Assembly (NCBI GenBank): GCA_035222895.1
Contig: JAVYIG010002542.1
Location: 1 to 64,000, forward strand
DNA from: Strongylocentrotus droebachiensis
Lineage: Eukaryota; Echinodermata; Echinoidea; Camarodonta; Strongylocentrotidae
DNA length: 64,000 nucleotides
Direction of reading: 5' to 3'
The notes beneath the pieces were generated by a model. That model worked only from the letters and a program-made list of their open reading frames with translations, was not told where the DNA came from and did no database searches. Positions 10,162 to 21,977 of this stretch are shown here, piece after piece. Both the position numbers and the translations under genes were made by a program. Numbering within the stretch: position 1 is the first letter of the stretch; each line of letters opens with the position of its first letter.

Positions 10162-11452
10162 CAGTCAGACCGCAGCGTGCGCGATAATGAGGCTGTACGC
10201 TGATTTTTATTCAGCGTCCCTTTGCTAATCTCGTACATTCACGTGCGCTGAAATTTACGAGATTTTCAGTGAGATTTGTAAGGGTGTACATGCAGCTGCT
10301 TTTGTGGTCGATAACTTTAGTCAACATGGCAGCACGCAACGGTAATTACTCTCGAGGTTTTCAGCTTCAGTTTGATATGAAACTTGCCATATGTCACAAT
10401 TTTTAAACAATACTTTTTCACCACTTTTATTGTCGTTATTTTTGTAACATTTCAACAGCTATTTTGTACCCGGAATTTTGCTTTTGGTTCCTGACTTTGG
10501 TACATAATTAATTTGTTTACTTTGAGATTCGTTGGAAAGATAAAAAGTCACTGATCAAAATAATGTCAAAACCTAATTGACGCAAAATCATTTTCTTTTG
10601 GTAATCATAGTAATTAAGACCCTAAAAAACCGGAAATTACCAATTTGTTCTTTCTATGATGGCGCGAAATTGTGTGATTTCATACTCGTGCACGCTCGCC
10701 GTCTGAGCAATGGCAATGCATAACTGATTATTAAACTCCAGAGAGCTCCGCCGCGCCACTGACTGGCCGAAAAAAATAAGAAAAATGATTTAAAAAGAAC
10801 TTTTGTAGAAAAGAAACCCCTGTTAGGCAGCTGACGTATAATTTTGATCCCGGGCCTTTAGATAGTTGTCATGTCTGCATGCGCGCAAGTGCATTACAGG
10901 CGCACGCCACAAGGCATGGTTACTAAATTTTGGTATTCAGAATGTTAATAAACCAAAGCGGAACATATGTGACGTAGTTGACGTAGTTGACCAATCAGAA
11001 CTTTCTATTACCACATCGGCAAAGTTGACTACTTTTTTTAATTATTCATGAACATTCGCGTGATTTTTCTTGGTTCCTGACTTTGGTACAGCGTAAAATA
11101 TAATAATTTTGATATCATTGTAAAGAAAAATATTTATGGTTTATGCTGATTATAACATCTTCTTGACGCAAGCATGATTTCTATGTTAAAATCAGCCCTA
11201 CTCTTACCCCATTTTCAAGGCGAAATATCTGTTTCCAAAATATATTTAACATGATTGTCATATAAGTATATAGAGAGTGCAACTTCTTATCTTTAAAATA
11301 AGACCCATTTTATGAGAAATGAACAATTATAAAGGCAAAAACTGCCGATCGGGAAGACCGGCTGCACTACTCATTACGTATGCAAGACACGTAAATTCTT
11401 GCATACGTGCTGAATAAAATAGAGGGTTTTCGCACCGGCTGCGGTCTGACTG
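10162..11452. mobile_element. 1291-bp element with perfect 15-bp inverted ends
   Basis: CAGTCAGACCGCAGC (10162-10176) is exactly complementary to 11438-11452, and ATTA flanks both ends (10158-10161 and 11453-11456). This looks like a DNA transposon insertion with a 3-4-bp target duplication (TTA or ATTA); I cannot assign a superfamily. Inside, the phrase TTGGTTCCTGACTTTGGTAC occurs twice (about 10486 and 11068) as a direct repeat. No transposase frame is evident. The start-like ATGGCAGCACGCAACG with a donor-like GTAATT at 10326-10347 lies inside it. Confidence 0.6.
10326..10341 (+). CDS. Possible short first coding exon (weak)
   Basis: CAACATGGCAGCACGCAACG|GTAATT reads as a start codon in a good initiation context, five codons (MAARN) and one base before a donor-like site. 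The phase would fit the acceptor at 15690, where GT completes Gly and KLGAVEL follows. Supporting facts are only the context and the phase. The site is within a probable transposon, which argues against it. Confidence 0.15.
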
Positions 11453-12380
11453 ATTAGTTGAAATCGCAGGAGACATATGACTTGATATCTTCCTTCGACC
11501 AATTGTAAATGGTAAATGATACGTTTTTCCTTCTCTGCAGGCGGTAAGCTCGTATGAGAACGGGATCGATATTAACAGACAGATTAAAAAAGGAAATACT
11601 GCACTATTGTTTTGGGGCTAAACGGGGGGGGGGGGGGGGAGTGAACACTCCTTCTTTTAACAGCCCCCCCCCCTTGAGTTGAGTGGATCGAAATTATGGG
11701 ATAGCATTGAATATATATTGATATACCATCCACCATTTGTGTTGTTGAAATGCACGTTACGATAGAAACAAGCTGATCAATTTGACAGGTAATATACAAG
11801 GCAATCAGACTATTAATTTGATATCGATCCTTGTCACATTAACCTTCACGTTAATGCTCCCGCTTTGAAAGAATGATGGATGGCATCGTTTTCTCCTGAA
11901 GGTTGGTACTTTCAAAGGTTCGTTTATTCGAATTTTCAAAATGACTAAGGGTTCATACTACTTTGAACGAGGTTTGCAATTGTTAAAATTAAAAATTGTC
12001 TCTTCGTTTCGGAAGAGAGAACCCTATTTCATCTTTCGACTTATATCATCATTTGAATTGACGAGCATTCCTAATTATGAACTGTCGGAATAAAGAAATC
12101 TTTCTGATTCAGGAATCTTCGGATTCCAGTGCGGAAGAAGAAAACATTCAGAAACGAAAATGGGCAATTCATTTCCCACGCCCACCACTTCGGAGCTAAA
12201 CACTTAGCTTTCGGAGTTACGAACCTTCTTTGGTTTGAAGAGTAATGAACACACATGACTGGTAAACAAAAAAAGTTTGGGTGTTTGTAATAATTCTTCC
12301 TCATACAATGAACTTTTTTAGAAACGAGTGCCCCTGGCCACGCCCAAACTGGGTAGACAAATAGCCAATATGACATTGGT
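11453..12380. other. No gene seen; includes dispersed repeat copy 2 (11685-11920)
   Basis: The block 11685-11920 is the diverged partner of 3110-3445. The rest is AT-rich with G and C runs near 11625-11675. An acceptor-like CTTCTCTGCAG at 11530-11540 is followed within five codons by a stop in the relevant frame, so no exon is called. Confidence 0.45.
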
Positions 12381-12411
12381 TGTCTTTGTGTAAGTTATAT
12401 TTACCATTTTG

Positions 12412-12522
12412 AAAGATGCAGTATCTACATTTAGCATAGTTTATTATCTCATTGCTATATACAGGAATGTTGACCCTAAAATGGACATCCTTTGCCATTT
12501 TAAAACAGCCATAGCTCTGTAA
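12412..12522 (+). pseudogene. Coding-like segment, paralogous to 15384-15578
   Basis: Read in plus frame this gives KDAVSTFSIVYYLIAI and ends at TAA (12520-12522). The frame at 15384-15578 has KDAVASIVYYLIAI. The two differ by a 6-base (in-frame) gap, one Ala/Ser-type change next to it, and otherwise third-position changes (GTT/GTA, ATT/ATC, GCT/GCC), which is the pattern of former or present protein coding. Beyond IVYYLIAI the two diverge. I do not recognise the protein. The two copies sit on either side of the second hAT insertion. Confidence 0.35.
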
Positions 12523-12597
12523 GTTGTGGGTCAAATTCTTTGACTTTGACACATTTAGAACAGTTATTACGTAATATATCTAACAAGCAGGCGCGGA

Positions 12598-15320
12598 TCC
12601 AGGGGGGGGCCGAGCGGGCCTTGGCCCCCCCCCCCCGCAAAAAAAAAAAAAACAAAAAAAGAGAAAAAAGGAAAAGAAGCGAAAGGGAAAGAGGAGAGAA
12701 AGGGAAAGAAAGATGAGGAAGGAGAAAAGAAAAGGGGGAAGAAGGAGATCGGGGGGCCAAAAGGGCTTTGCCTCCCAGGCTGTTGACCCCCCCCCCATAA
12801 AACAAACAAGAGAGAAGGAAGGAAAGGGAAAGGAAAAGAGGAGATACTGGCGTACTGATAGGCGGGGGGGGGGGGGGGGGGGGCTTAGTGGAAATCAAAT
12901 TCAAACGTGTTTATTTCTAATTTCACAACGGTAGATTACAAATAATGCTGAAATGACATCATTTCCGAAATTTTTCTCACTTTTTAGTAAATTATACGTT
13001 TGTATGTGTTTGTTGGAAAATGACAAATTCCTAAATTTGCAGCCAGGCAAGAAATATGATTCTCGAGATTCCAACATGTCAGGGCCCGAGGTACGGCGGG
13101 GATCGGGAGCCTCGAGCTCTCCCACCCCCCCCCCCCCCCACACACTTTTTTTGAAAAAGTATATTAAAGAGAAAAAAAATAGAATGAGAGCAAGAAAGAA
13201 AGAATAGTTAACTGCCAGTGTTAACAAATAATGAAGCATCAAAATATGCTCATCTGACCGTGATTAAATGCCTAAAACCCCTAAGCTTCCGTGGGCTCTG
13301 CCCCCTGGATCCCACCAAGGGCCCTACGGCGGGCCCTTAGATGCCCATCTGACGGTAATTTAATGTCTAAAACCCCTGATTTTGGGGGGCTCCGCCCCCT
13401 GGACCCAACGCCAAATAGTTACCTGCCAGTGTCACGAAATAATAAGGTATACAAAAAAAAATGCTCATATGACCTTAATTAAACGCCTAAAACCTCTGAG
13501 CTTCAGGGGCCGGCTTCGCCGCCGCCCCAGACAAGGATTAACAATCGAGAACGGTACAGCGAATCGTCTTCTTTCTCTCATAATCTTATGAAACTTTAAA
13601 GCTTCAGCGCTTCGCGCGGGAGGTGGGGGGGGGGACCTGAATTCAGACGAGGATTAAGAGTCGAGAACGGTACAACGAATCGCATTCTTTCTTCAATAGT
13701 TTAATGAAACGTCAAAGCTTCCGCGCTTCGCGCAGGAGGGGGAGGGGGTAAACTAAATTCAGACGAGGATTAAGAGTCGAGAACTGTACAAAGAATCGTC
13801 TTGTTTCTCTAATGATTTAATGAAACGTAAAAGCTTCCGCGCTTTGCGCGGGAGGGGGGATAATCTAAATTCAGACGAGGATTATTTTCGAAAACGGTAC
13901 AACGAATCGTCTTTTTTTTCGAATGATTTACGGAAACTTAACTTCGCGCGGGAGGGGGGGGGGGATCCTGAATTCAGACGAGGATTAAGAGTCGAGAACT
14001 GTTCAGCCAATCGTCTTCTTTCTCTCATAATCTTATAAAACTTAAAAGCTTCCGCGCTTCGCGCGAGAGGGGGGGGGGGGACCTGAATTCAGACGAGGAT
14101 TAAGAGTCGAGAACTGTACAGCGAATTGTCTTCTTTCTCTAATGATTTAATGAAACGTAAAAGCTTCCGCGCTTCGCGCGGAGGGGGGGGGGGAGGGGGG
14201 GGAAACTGAATTCAGACGAGGATTAAGAGTTGAGAACGGTACAACGAATCGTCTTCTTTCTCTAATGATTTAATGAAACGTAAAAGCTTCCGCGCTTCGC
14301 GCGGGAGGGGGGGAAATCTAAATTCAGACGAGTTTCATTTTCGAAAACGGTACAACGAATCGTCTTTTTTTCTAATGATTTAAGGAAACTTAAAAGGGGG
14401 GAACCTGAATTCAGACGAGAATTTAGAGTCGAGAACTCTACAACGAATCGTCTTCTTTTTCTAATAGTTTAATAAATCCTAAAATTTTCCGCGCTTCGCG
14501 CGAGAGGGGAAAAACTAAATTCAGACGAGAATTGTTTTCGAGAACTGTACAACGAATTGTTTTGTTTCTCTAACGATTTAATGAAACGTAATAGCTTCCG
14601 CGCTTCGCGCGAGAGGGGGGGGGGAATCTAAATTCAGACGAGGATTATTTTCGAAAACGGTACAACGAATCGCCTTTTTTCTCTAATGATTTAAGGAAAC
14701 TTAAAAACTTAAAAGTAGGGAGGGGGAGGGGGGAACCTGAATTCAGACGAGAATTTAGAGTCGAGAACTCTACAACGAATCGTCTTCTTTCTCTAATAAT
14801 TTAATAAATCCTAAAAATGTTCGCGCTTCGCGCGAGAGGGGAAAAACTAAATTCAGACGAGAATTATTTTCGAGAACTGTACAACGAATCGTCTTTTTTC
14901 TCTAATGATTTAAGGAAACTTAAAAGCTTCCGCGCTTCGCGCGGTAGGGAGGGGGGGGGGGTAACCTGAATTAAGACGAGAATTTAGAGTCGAGAACTCT
15001 ACAACGAATCGTCTTCTTTCTCTAATAATTTAATAAATCCTAAAATTTTCCGCGCTTCGCGCGAGAGGGGAAAAATTAAATTCAGACGAGATTTATTTTC
15101 GAGAACGGTACAACGAACCGTCTTCTTTTTCTAATAATTAAATGAAACGTCAAAGCTTCCGCGTTTCGCGGAGGAGGGAGGAGGAAATTCGCCCCTCCCT
15201 GCACCGACCCCCCCCCCCCCCCGCATCACGTCACTGTTGGTCACCATTACGTATCAATATTTGGCTCGCATAATTTCTAATTTGGGCCCCCCCCCCTAAG
15301 AAATCCTGGATCCGCGCCTG
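12598..15320. mobile_element. Non-autonomous hAT element, copy 2 (2723 bp)
   Basis: This has the same 16-bp terminal inverted repeats as copy 1 (12598-12613 and 15305-15320). TAACAAG occurs immediately left (12591-12597) and right (15321-15327), a 7-of-8 match to an expected 8-bp hAT duplication. Internal order is the same: homopolymers, A/G-rich segment, GC-rich 'CCTAAAACCCC' block (about 13215-13520), tandem array, and a conserved end with TCACTGTTGGTCACCATTACGTA. No transposase frame. Similarity to copy 1 is close in the ends but the array has been reshuffled. Confidence 0.87.
13530..15190. repeat. Internal tandem array of hAT copy 2 (about 14 units)
   Basis: The same 105-125-bp unit as in copy 1: GAATTCAGACGAGGATTA, AACGGTACAACGAATCGTCT, TCTAATGATTTAATGAAACG, AAGCTTCC, CGCGCTTCGCGCG, G run. 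Adjacent starts near 14085, 14208 and 14320 give spacings of 123 and 112. Two units lack the CG palindrome. Confidence 0.85.
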
Positions 15321-15383
15321 TAACAAGAAGGAGGTGAAACTAGAGTAAAGTTACATTAGGTTGATACATGGATTGGTAAGAAT

Positions 15384-15578
15384 ATGCGAGTTGTGAACGA
15401 TATATTTTCCGTTTTTAATGAGAAAGATGCAGTAGCCAGCATAGTATATTATCTCATCGCCATATTTGAACATAAAGAAAGAAATGATGCTCTCACCAGG
15501 AGAAACAAAAGTAGTTCCTCTAGAACAATCAAAGAAATAGAGGAGTTTGCGAAGATGGCCACGAAATCCAAGTCCTAA
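15384..15578 (+). CDS. Coding-like frame of 64 codons, unknown product
   Basis: ATG at 15384 opens a frame to TAA at 15576. The product is hydrophilic, with EKDAVASIVYYLIAIFEH followed by a basic/Ser-rich stretch (RRNKSSSSRTIKEIEEFAK). It has a diverged paralogue at 12412-12522 with mostly synonymous differences over the shared KDAV...IVYYLIAI part. It could be the last exon of a host gene or a duplicated gene relic. No domain is recognised. It begins 63 bp after the end of hAT copy 2. Confidence 0.35.
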   Translation: MRVVNDIFSVFNEKDAVASIVYYLIAIFEHKERNDALTRRNKSSSSRTIKEIEEFAKMATKSKS

Positions 15579-15690
15579 AACAATTGTACATGAACCCCCC
15601 CCCCCCGTTTCCACAATAATTCATCTCAAATGTTGTTGTTGATACTTTGCATATGTTTCTTCTCAACCTACTCATTTTAATTAGACGCAG

Positions 15691-15794
15691 GTAAACTTGG
15701 TGCGGTAGAACTGATGAAGAAATTCACTGATCTTGATCGAGAGAAGCTGACTCATTTATCACTTTTGGACGGGTTTCTCTCCTCTCAGATGCAG
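15691..15794 (+). CDS. Candidate internal exon of an unknown host gene
   Basis: An acceptor (TTAATTAGACGCAG) precedes 104 open bases ending at a donor, CAG|GTACTT. Read with two bases completing a first codon, it encodes 34 residues including GAVELMKKFTDLDREK and LSLLDGFLSS, a charged helical-looking peptide with balanced codon use. The downstream intron would run into the satellite array. Family not recognised and no partner exon secured. Confidence 0.4.
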
Positions 15795-15946
15795 GTACTT
15801 CTTGCTGTTTAGTCTGTATTGGCCGTGAGTCCAGAGCTTTGAAGTGGTCAACACTGAGTGGATCTGAACAAACACAAGTTTTTTTGAGCGAAAATCAACA
15901 TTAACATTACAAAAATAGTATCAGAGCTGCGTGATACAAAAGTAAA

Positions 15947-18900
15947 CTAGACATATAATACTTGTTTGGAACAAGTATAGGTGGGCTGGTCAACTAAAAT
16001 TTGAGACAAAATAGAGCAAAAATAAGCGACATACTGCTTACAAATTCTTAAAAGACAATATCATGTAGATTCATAACGTGAACTAAATTCACCTTCTATA
16101 GGCATAACACGCAAATTATGAAGTTTTTGACATGAGGCCTTTAATCAAAATGTTCACTATGATGACGTCATCAAAATGAAAAATGGTTATTTCTGCGCTT
16201 GTAGAGAATTGTCTTAGCTACAACATATCGAAATTTTGAAGAAAATTGATCAATATTTACAGAGATACAATCAATTTTACATAAATATGCTGACGTCATA
16301 ATATGCAAATTCGTATTTTGAGTTCCAAGGCCATTGTGATGATGTCACGATACACTTAATGGCCAAATGAGACATGGAATCATATTTCCGACTCATACTC
16401 TATCTTAATATGAAAAAAATTGAGGATCCCGGTGCATTCCAAAGAGCTATAACGGATTTTGTATAGGCATGTTTTTGCCCATATATGCTATGTATTAAAA
16501 GACCTCGCGCACACTGACATTTATCTTGAATTTACGCTCATCTTGTTAATAATGGTCATAAAGAGATAAACATGGAATCAAATTCCTTGAAAAAATATGA
16601 GAAATATCATGAAAGAAAAAAAAATGGCGATTCTATGTTTTTTAATGGTGTTACGCGCGAAAACGCGCGCGCATGCTCGTACGCGCGATTTTTTATAAAA
16701 TGCCTAAAATGACCTGAAACGTATGCAAAAAAAATTTGAGACGATTTTGAGCATTTTGAAATTTTGCGCGCGCATTGACGCGCGGACGTACGCACACGTG
16801 CACATTTTTTGACCTGAAATTGACCGGACTGATATTGACCTTGATCATGATAAATATGAATGAGAAATAACTTACCGTTATGAAATTATGATCATAAGTA
16901 AATTTTCAGAAAATTTCACAAAATGGCGCCTAGATGACGTCATCAGTCAAGGTCAAGGTTGAAAACCTTACTTTGTTTTGTCCATATGGCTATACATATG
17001 TGTGCTAAATATCAAATCATTTGATTGAGCCATTTTCAACTTATCTTGCTAACAAAAAAGTGGGTCGAAATAAGAAAAATAAATAAATAAATAAATAAAT
17101 AACTAGACATATAATACTTGTTTGGAACAAGTATAGGTGGGCTGGTCAACTAACATTTGAGACAAAATAGAGCAAAAATAAGCGACATACTGCTTACAAA
17201 TTCTTAGAAGACAATATCATGTAGATTCATAACGTGAACTAAATTCACCTTCTATAGGAATAACACGCAAATTATGAAGTTTTTGAAATGAGGCCTTTAA
17301 TCAAAATTTTCACTATGATGACGTCATCAAAATGAAAAATAGTTATTTCTGCGCTTGTAGAGAATTGTCTTAGCTACAGCATATCGAAATTTTGAAGAAA
17401 ATTGATCAATATTTACAGAGATACAATCAATTTTACATAAATATGCTGACGTCATAATATGCAAATTCGTATTTTGAGTTCCAAGGCCATTGTGATGATG
17501 TCACGATACACTTAATGGCCAAATGAGACATGGAATCATATTTCCGACTCATACTCTATCTTAATATGAAAAAAAATTGAGGATCCCGGTGCATTCCAAA
17601 GAGCTGTAACGGATTTTGTATAGGCATGTTTTTGCCCATATATGCTATGTATTAAAAGAGCTCGCGCGCACTGACATTTATCTTGAATTTACGCTCATCT
17701 TGTTAATAATGGTCATAAAGAGATAAACATGGAATCAAATTCCTTGAAAAAATATGAGAAATATCATGAAAGAAAAAAAATGGCGATTCTATGTTTTTTA
17801 ATGGTGTTACGCGCGAAAACGCGCGCTCATGCTCGCGCGCGCGATTTTTTATAAAATGCTTAAAATGACCTGAAACGTATGCAAAATAAATTTGAGACGA
17901 TTTTGAGCATTTAAACATTTTGCGCGCGCATTGACGCGCGGACGTACGCGCACGCGCGCGCTTTTTTACATGAAATTGACCGGACTGATATTGACCTTGA
18001 TCATGATAAATATGAATGAGAAATAACTTACCGTTATGAAAATATGATCATGAGTAAATTTTCAGAAAATTTCACAAAATGGCGCCTAGATGACGTCATC
18101 AATCAAGGTCAAGGTTTAAAACCTTACCGTGTTTTCTCCATATGCCTATACATATGTGTGCCAAATTTCAAGTTATTTGATTTAGCCATTTTCAAGTTAT
18201 TTTGCTAACAAAAAGTGGGTCGAAATAAGAAAAATAAACTAGACATATAATACTTGTTTGGAACAAGTATAGGTGGGCTGGTCAACTAAAATTTGAGACA
18301 AAATAGAGCAAAAATAAGCGACATACTGCTTACAAATTCTTAAAAAACAATATCATGTAGATTCATAACGTGAACTAAATTCACCTTCTATAGGCATAAC
18401 ACGCAAATTATGAAGTTTTTGACATGAGGCCTTTAATCAAAATTTTCACTATGATGACGTCATCAAAATGAAAAATGGTTATTACTGCGCTTGTAGAGGA
18501 TTGTCTTAGCTACAACATATCGATATTTTGAAGAAAATTGATCAATATTTACAGAGATACAATCAATTTTACATAAATATGCTGACGTCATAATATGCAA
18601 ATTCGTATTTTGAGTTCCAAGGCCATTGTGATGATGTCACGATACACTTAATGGCCAAATGAGACATGGAATCATATTTCCGACTCATACTCTATCTTAA
18701 TATGAAAAAAATTGAGGATCCCGGTGCATTCCAAAGAGCTATAACGGATTTTGTATAGGCATGTTTTTGCCCATATATGCTATGTATTAAAAGACCTCGC
18801 GCACACTGACATTTATCTTGAATTTACGCTCATCTTGTTAATAATGGTCATAAAGAGATAAACATGGAATCAAATTCCTTGAAAAAATATGAGAAATATC

Positions 18901-21161
18901 ATGAAAGAAAAAAAAATGGCGATTCTATGTTTTTTAATGGTGTTACGCGCGAAAACGCGCGCGCATGCTCGTACGCGCGATTTTTTATAAAATGCCTAAA
19001 ATGACCTGAAACGTATGCAAAAAAAATTTGAGACGATTTTGAGCATTTTGAAATTTTGCGCGCGCATTGACGCGCGGACGTACGCACACGTGCACATTTT
19101 TTGACCTGAAATTGACCGGACTGATATTGACCTTGATCATGATAAATATGAATGAGAAATAACTTACCGTTATGAAATTATGATCATAAGTAAATTTTCA
19201 GAAAATTTCACAAAATGGCGCCTAGATGACGTCATCAGTCAAGGTCAAGGTTGAAAACCTTACTTTGTTTTGTCCATATGGCTATACATATGTGTGCTAA
19301 ATATCAAATCATTTGATTGAGCCATTTTCAACTTATCTTGCTAACAAAAAAGTGGGTCGAAATAAGAAAAATAAATAAATAAATAAATAAATAACTAGAC
19401 ATATAATACTTGTTTGGAACAAGTATAGGTGGGCTGGTCAACTAACATTTGAGACAAAATAGAGCAAAAATAAGCGACATACTGCTTACAAATTCTTAGA
19501 AGACAATATCATGTAGATTCATAACGTGAACTAAATTCACCTTCTATAGGAATAACACGCAAATTATGAAGTTTTTGAAATGAGGCCTTTAATCAAAATT
19601 TTCACTATGATGACGTCATCAAAATGAAAAATAGTTATTTCTGCGCTTGTAGAGAATTGTCTTAGCTACAGCATATCGAAATTTTGAAGAAAATTGATCA
19701 ATATTTACAGAGATACAATCAATTTTACATAAATATGCTGACGTCATAATATGCAAATTCGTATTTTGAGTTCCAAGGCCATTGTGATGATGTCACGATA
19801 CACTTAATGGCCAAATGAGACATGGAATCATATTTCCGACTCATACTCTATCTTAATATGAAAAAAAATTGAGGATCCCGGTGCATTCCAAAGAGCTGTA
19901 ACGGATTTTGTATAGGCATGTTTTTGCCCATATATGCTATGTATTAAAAGAGCTCGCGCGCACTGACATTTATCTTGAATTTACGCTCATCTTGTTAATA
20001 ATGGTCATAAAGAGATAAACATGGAATCAAATTCCTTGAAAAAATATGAGAAATATCATGAAAGAAAAAAAATGGCGATTCTATGTTTTTTAATGGTGTT
20101 ACGCGCGAAAACGCGCGCTCATGCTCGCGCGCGCGATTTTTTATAAAATGCTTAAAATGACCTGAAACGTATGCAAAATAAATTTGAGACGATTTTGAGC
20201 ATTTAAACATTTTGCGCGCGCATTGACGCGCGGACGTACGCGCACGCGCGCGCTTTTTTACATGAAATTGACCGGACTGATATTGACCTTGATCATGATA
20301 AATATGAATGAGAAATAACTTACCGTTATGAAAATATGATCATGAGTAAATTTTCAGAAAATTTCACAAAATGGCGCCTAGATGACGTCATCAATCAAGG
20401 TCAAGGTTTAAAACCTTACCGTGTTTTCTCCATATGCCTATACATATGTGTGCCAAATTTCAAGTTATTTGATTTAGCCATTTTCAAGTTATTTTGCTAA
20501 CAAAAAGTGGGTCGAAATAAGAAAAATAAACTAGACATATAATACTTGTTTGGAACAAGTATAGGTGGGCTGGTCAACTAAAATTTGAGACAAAATAGAG
20601 CAAAAATAAGCGACATACTGCTTACAAATTCTTAAAAAACAATATCATGTAGATTCATAACGTGAACTAAATTCACCTTCTATAGGCATAACACGCAAAT
20701 TATGAAGTTTTTGACATGAGGCCTTTAATCAAAATTTTCACTATGATGACGTCATCAAAATGAAAAATGGTTATTACTGCGCTTGTAGAGGATTGTCTTA
20801 GCTACAACATATCGATATTTTGAAGAAAATTGATCAATATTTACAGAGATACAATCAATTTTACATAAATATGCTGACGTCATAATATGCAAATTCGTAT
20901 TTTGAGTTCCAAGACCATTGTGATGATGTCACGATACACTTAATGGCCAAATGAGACATGGAATCATATTTCCGACTCATACTCCAGCTAAATATGAAAA
21001 AAAATTGAGGATCCCGGTGCATTCCAAAGAGCTATAACGGATTTTGTATAGGCATGTTTTTGCCCATATATGCTATGTATTAAAAGAGCTCGCGCGCACT
21101 GACATTTATCTTGAATTTACGCTCATCTTGTTAATAATGGTCATAAAGAGATAAACATGGT
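15947..21161. repeat. Satellite A array with a 2292-bp dimeric higher-order repeat
   Basis: Units start with CTAGACATATAATACTTG at 15947, 17103, 18239, 19395 and 20531. Spacings alternate 1156, 1136, 1156, 1136. Units 1 and 3 are nearly identical to each other, as are 2 and 4, while neighbours differ more, so the real period is a dimer of 2292 bp. The fifth unit stops near 21161, inside the ATAAACATGG stretch. Each unit has a 9-bp-stem hairpin near its start (arms ATACTTGTT / AACAAGTAT, loop TGG), three TGACGTCA palindromes, ATGCAAAT, and a CG-rich alternating stretch. Units 1 and 3 end in (AAAT)n. The frames of about 60-70 codons repeated in each unit read CG-rich repeats and are not genes. 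Confidence 0.93.
16253..16330. promoter_or_regulatory. Conserved satellite core with TGACGTCA and ATGCAAAT (example copy)
   Basis: In this first unit TGACGTCA is at 16291-16298 and ATGCAAAT at 16303-16310. The block from AATATTTACAGAGATACAAT to GAGTTCCAAGG is almost the same in every A unit and in every B unit (for example 49201-49280), while sequence on either side differs greatly between A and B. TGACGTCA is the consensus CREB/ATF site and ATGCAAAT the octamer site; actual binding is inference. Confidence 0.35.
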
Positions 21162-21180
21162 ATTTGTCATACCTATCAAC

Positions 21181-21196
21181 GTGTGTGTGTGTGTGG
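21181..21196. repeat. (GT)n microsatellite
   Basis: Seven GT dinucleotides followed by GG, just after the truncated end of satellite array A. Confidence 0.9.
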
Positions 21197-21798
21197 AAAA
21201 TAATGGTGGTGTAAAAATATAAAAGTACATTCGGCGTACCATACTCCTTTAACCTTTGACATTAGAGCAGCTTGGTTTGTTTGAGTTCGTTGAGCTTGCT
21301 CCGCTTACGCTTTTGCATGCTGCATGCATGCGTCACCGGCACCTCGTCGCGCACACAGTGCAGTGCAGGCCTTCGATTCAATACACGAAATTACAGACAA
21401 GTTCTCGATCGAATGCTGACAAGATTTTCGAGTTGGAGCCTTTCTTCGACCTTTTGTGGATTGTTCTCGTGTTCTCAATTGATGCCCGTTATCCTGCCGA
21501 CAGTTTAGTGGAAACTGATACTGATAGTGATATTTGGTAAGTTCTAATTTTTTAACAATTATCGTATTTATTTTGGTAAGTTTATATTTTGTAACAATTA
21601 TTTTAATGGAAAGCGCCATGCACTGCCCAAAGCCAAGTATTGAAGTAAGGTGTTCGATGTTGGTGTGTGTGGAGCTGCGCATGTACATGTAGACTGGCAT
21701 GTATAAAGTCTACATGTTGTATGGAGTATGACTATGAGTATGACTGAGTTCTATAAAACGTAGACTAGACTATATCAATGAAGGTCTACGGTGTTGTC
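21197..21798. other. No gene supported
   Basis: A frame of 94 codons ends at 21540 with a donor-like TTTG|GTAAGT at its edge, but it has no ATG at its beginning, no recognisable domain and no acceptor. It is noted, not called. Confidence 0.35.
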
Positions 21799-21961
21799 GG
21801 GCTAACTCGGCTCAAAGACATCTCGTCTCAGCTGCAAAAATGGTCAATTTTGCAGGTTTTGGGTTAGAGTTAGCGTTTGGTTAGGGTTTAATGTAAGAAA
21901 TTGACAGTTTTTGCAGCTACTGTAGGCAGCTTTGCATGGCTTTGGGCCGAGTTTGCTCGGG
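21799..21961. mobile_element. Small MITE-like inverted-repeat element
   Basis: The left end GGCTAACTCGG...CTCAGCTGCAAAAA is roughly complementary to the right end TTTTTGCAGCT...GGGCCGAGTTTGCTCGG. It is a diverged relative of the element at 21978-22466, and contains GGTTAGGGTTT in the middle. Confidence 0.5.
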
Positions 21962-21977
21962 TTCTAGGTTGGAGTCG

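Noticed and set aside
11530-11560. Acceptor-like CTTCTCTGCAG followed by GCGGTAAGCTC
   Set aside because: The frame that would match the short start exon at 10326 meets a stop within five codons.
16607-20210. Four frames of 62-71 codons repeated in satellite A, and a similar one at 43597-43779
   Set aside because: They recur with the repeat and change with it. They read the CG-rich stretch and do not look protein-like.
21256-21540. 94-codon frame ending at a donor-like site
   Set aside because: It begins at TTG and not ATG, has no acceptor upstream and no recognised domain.
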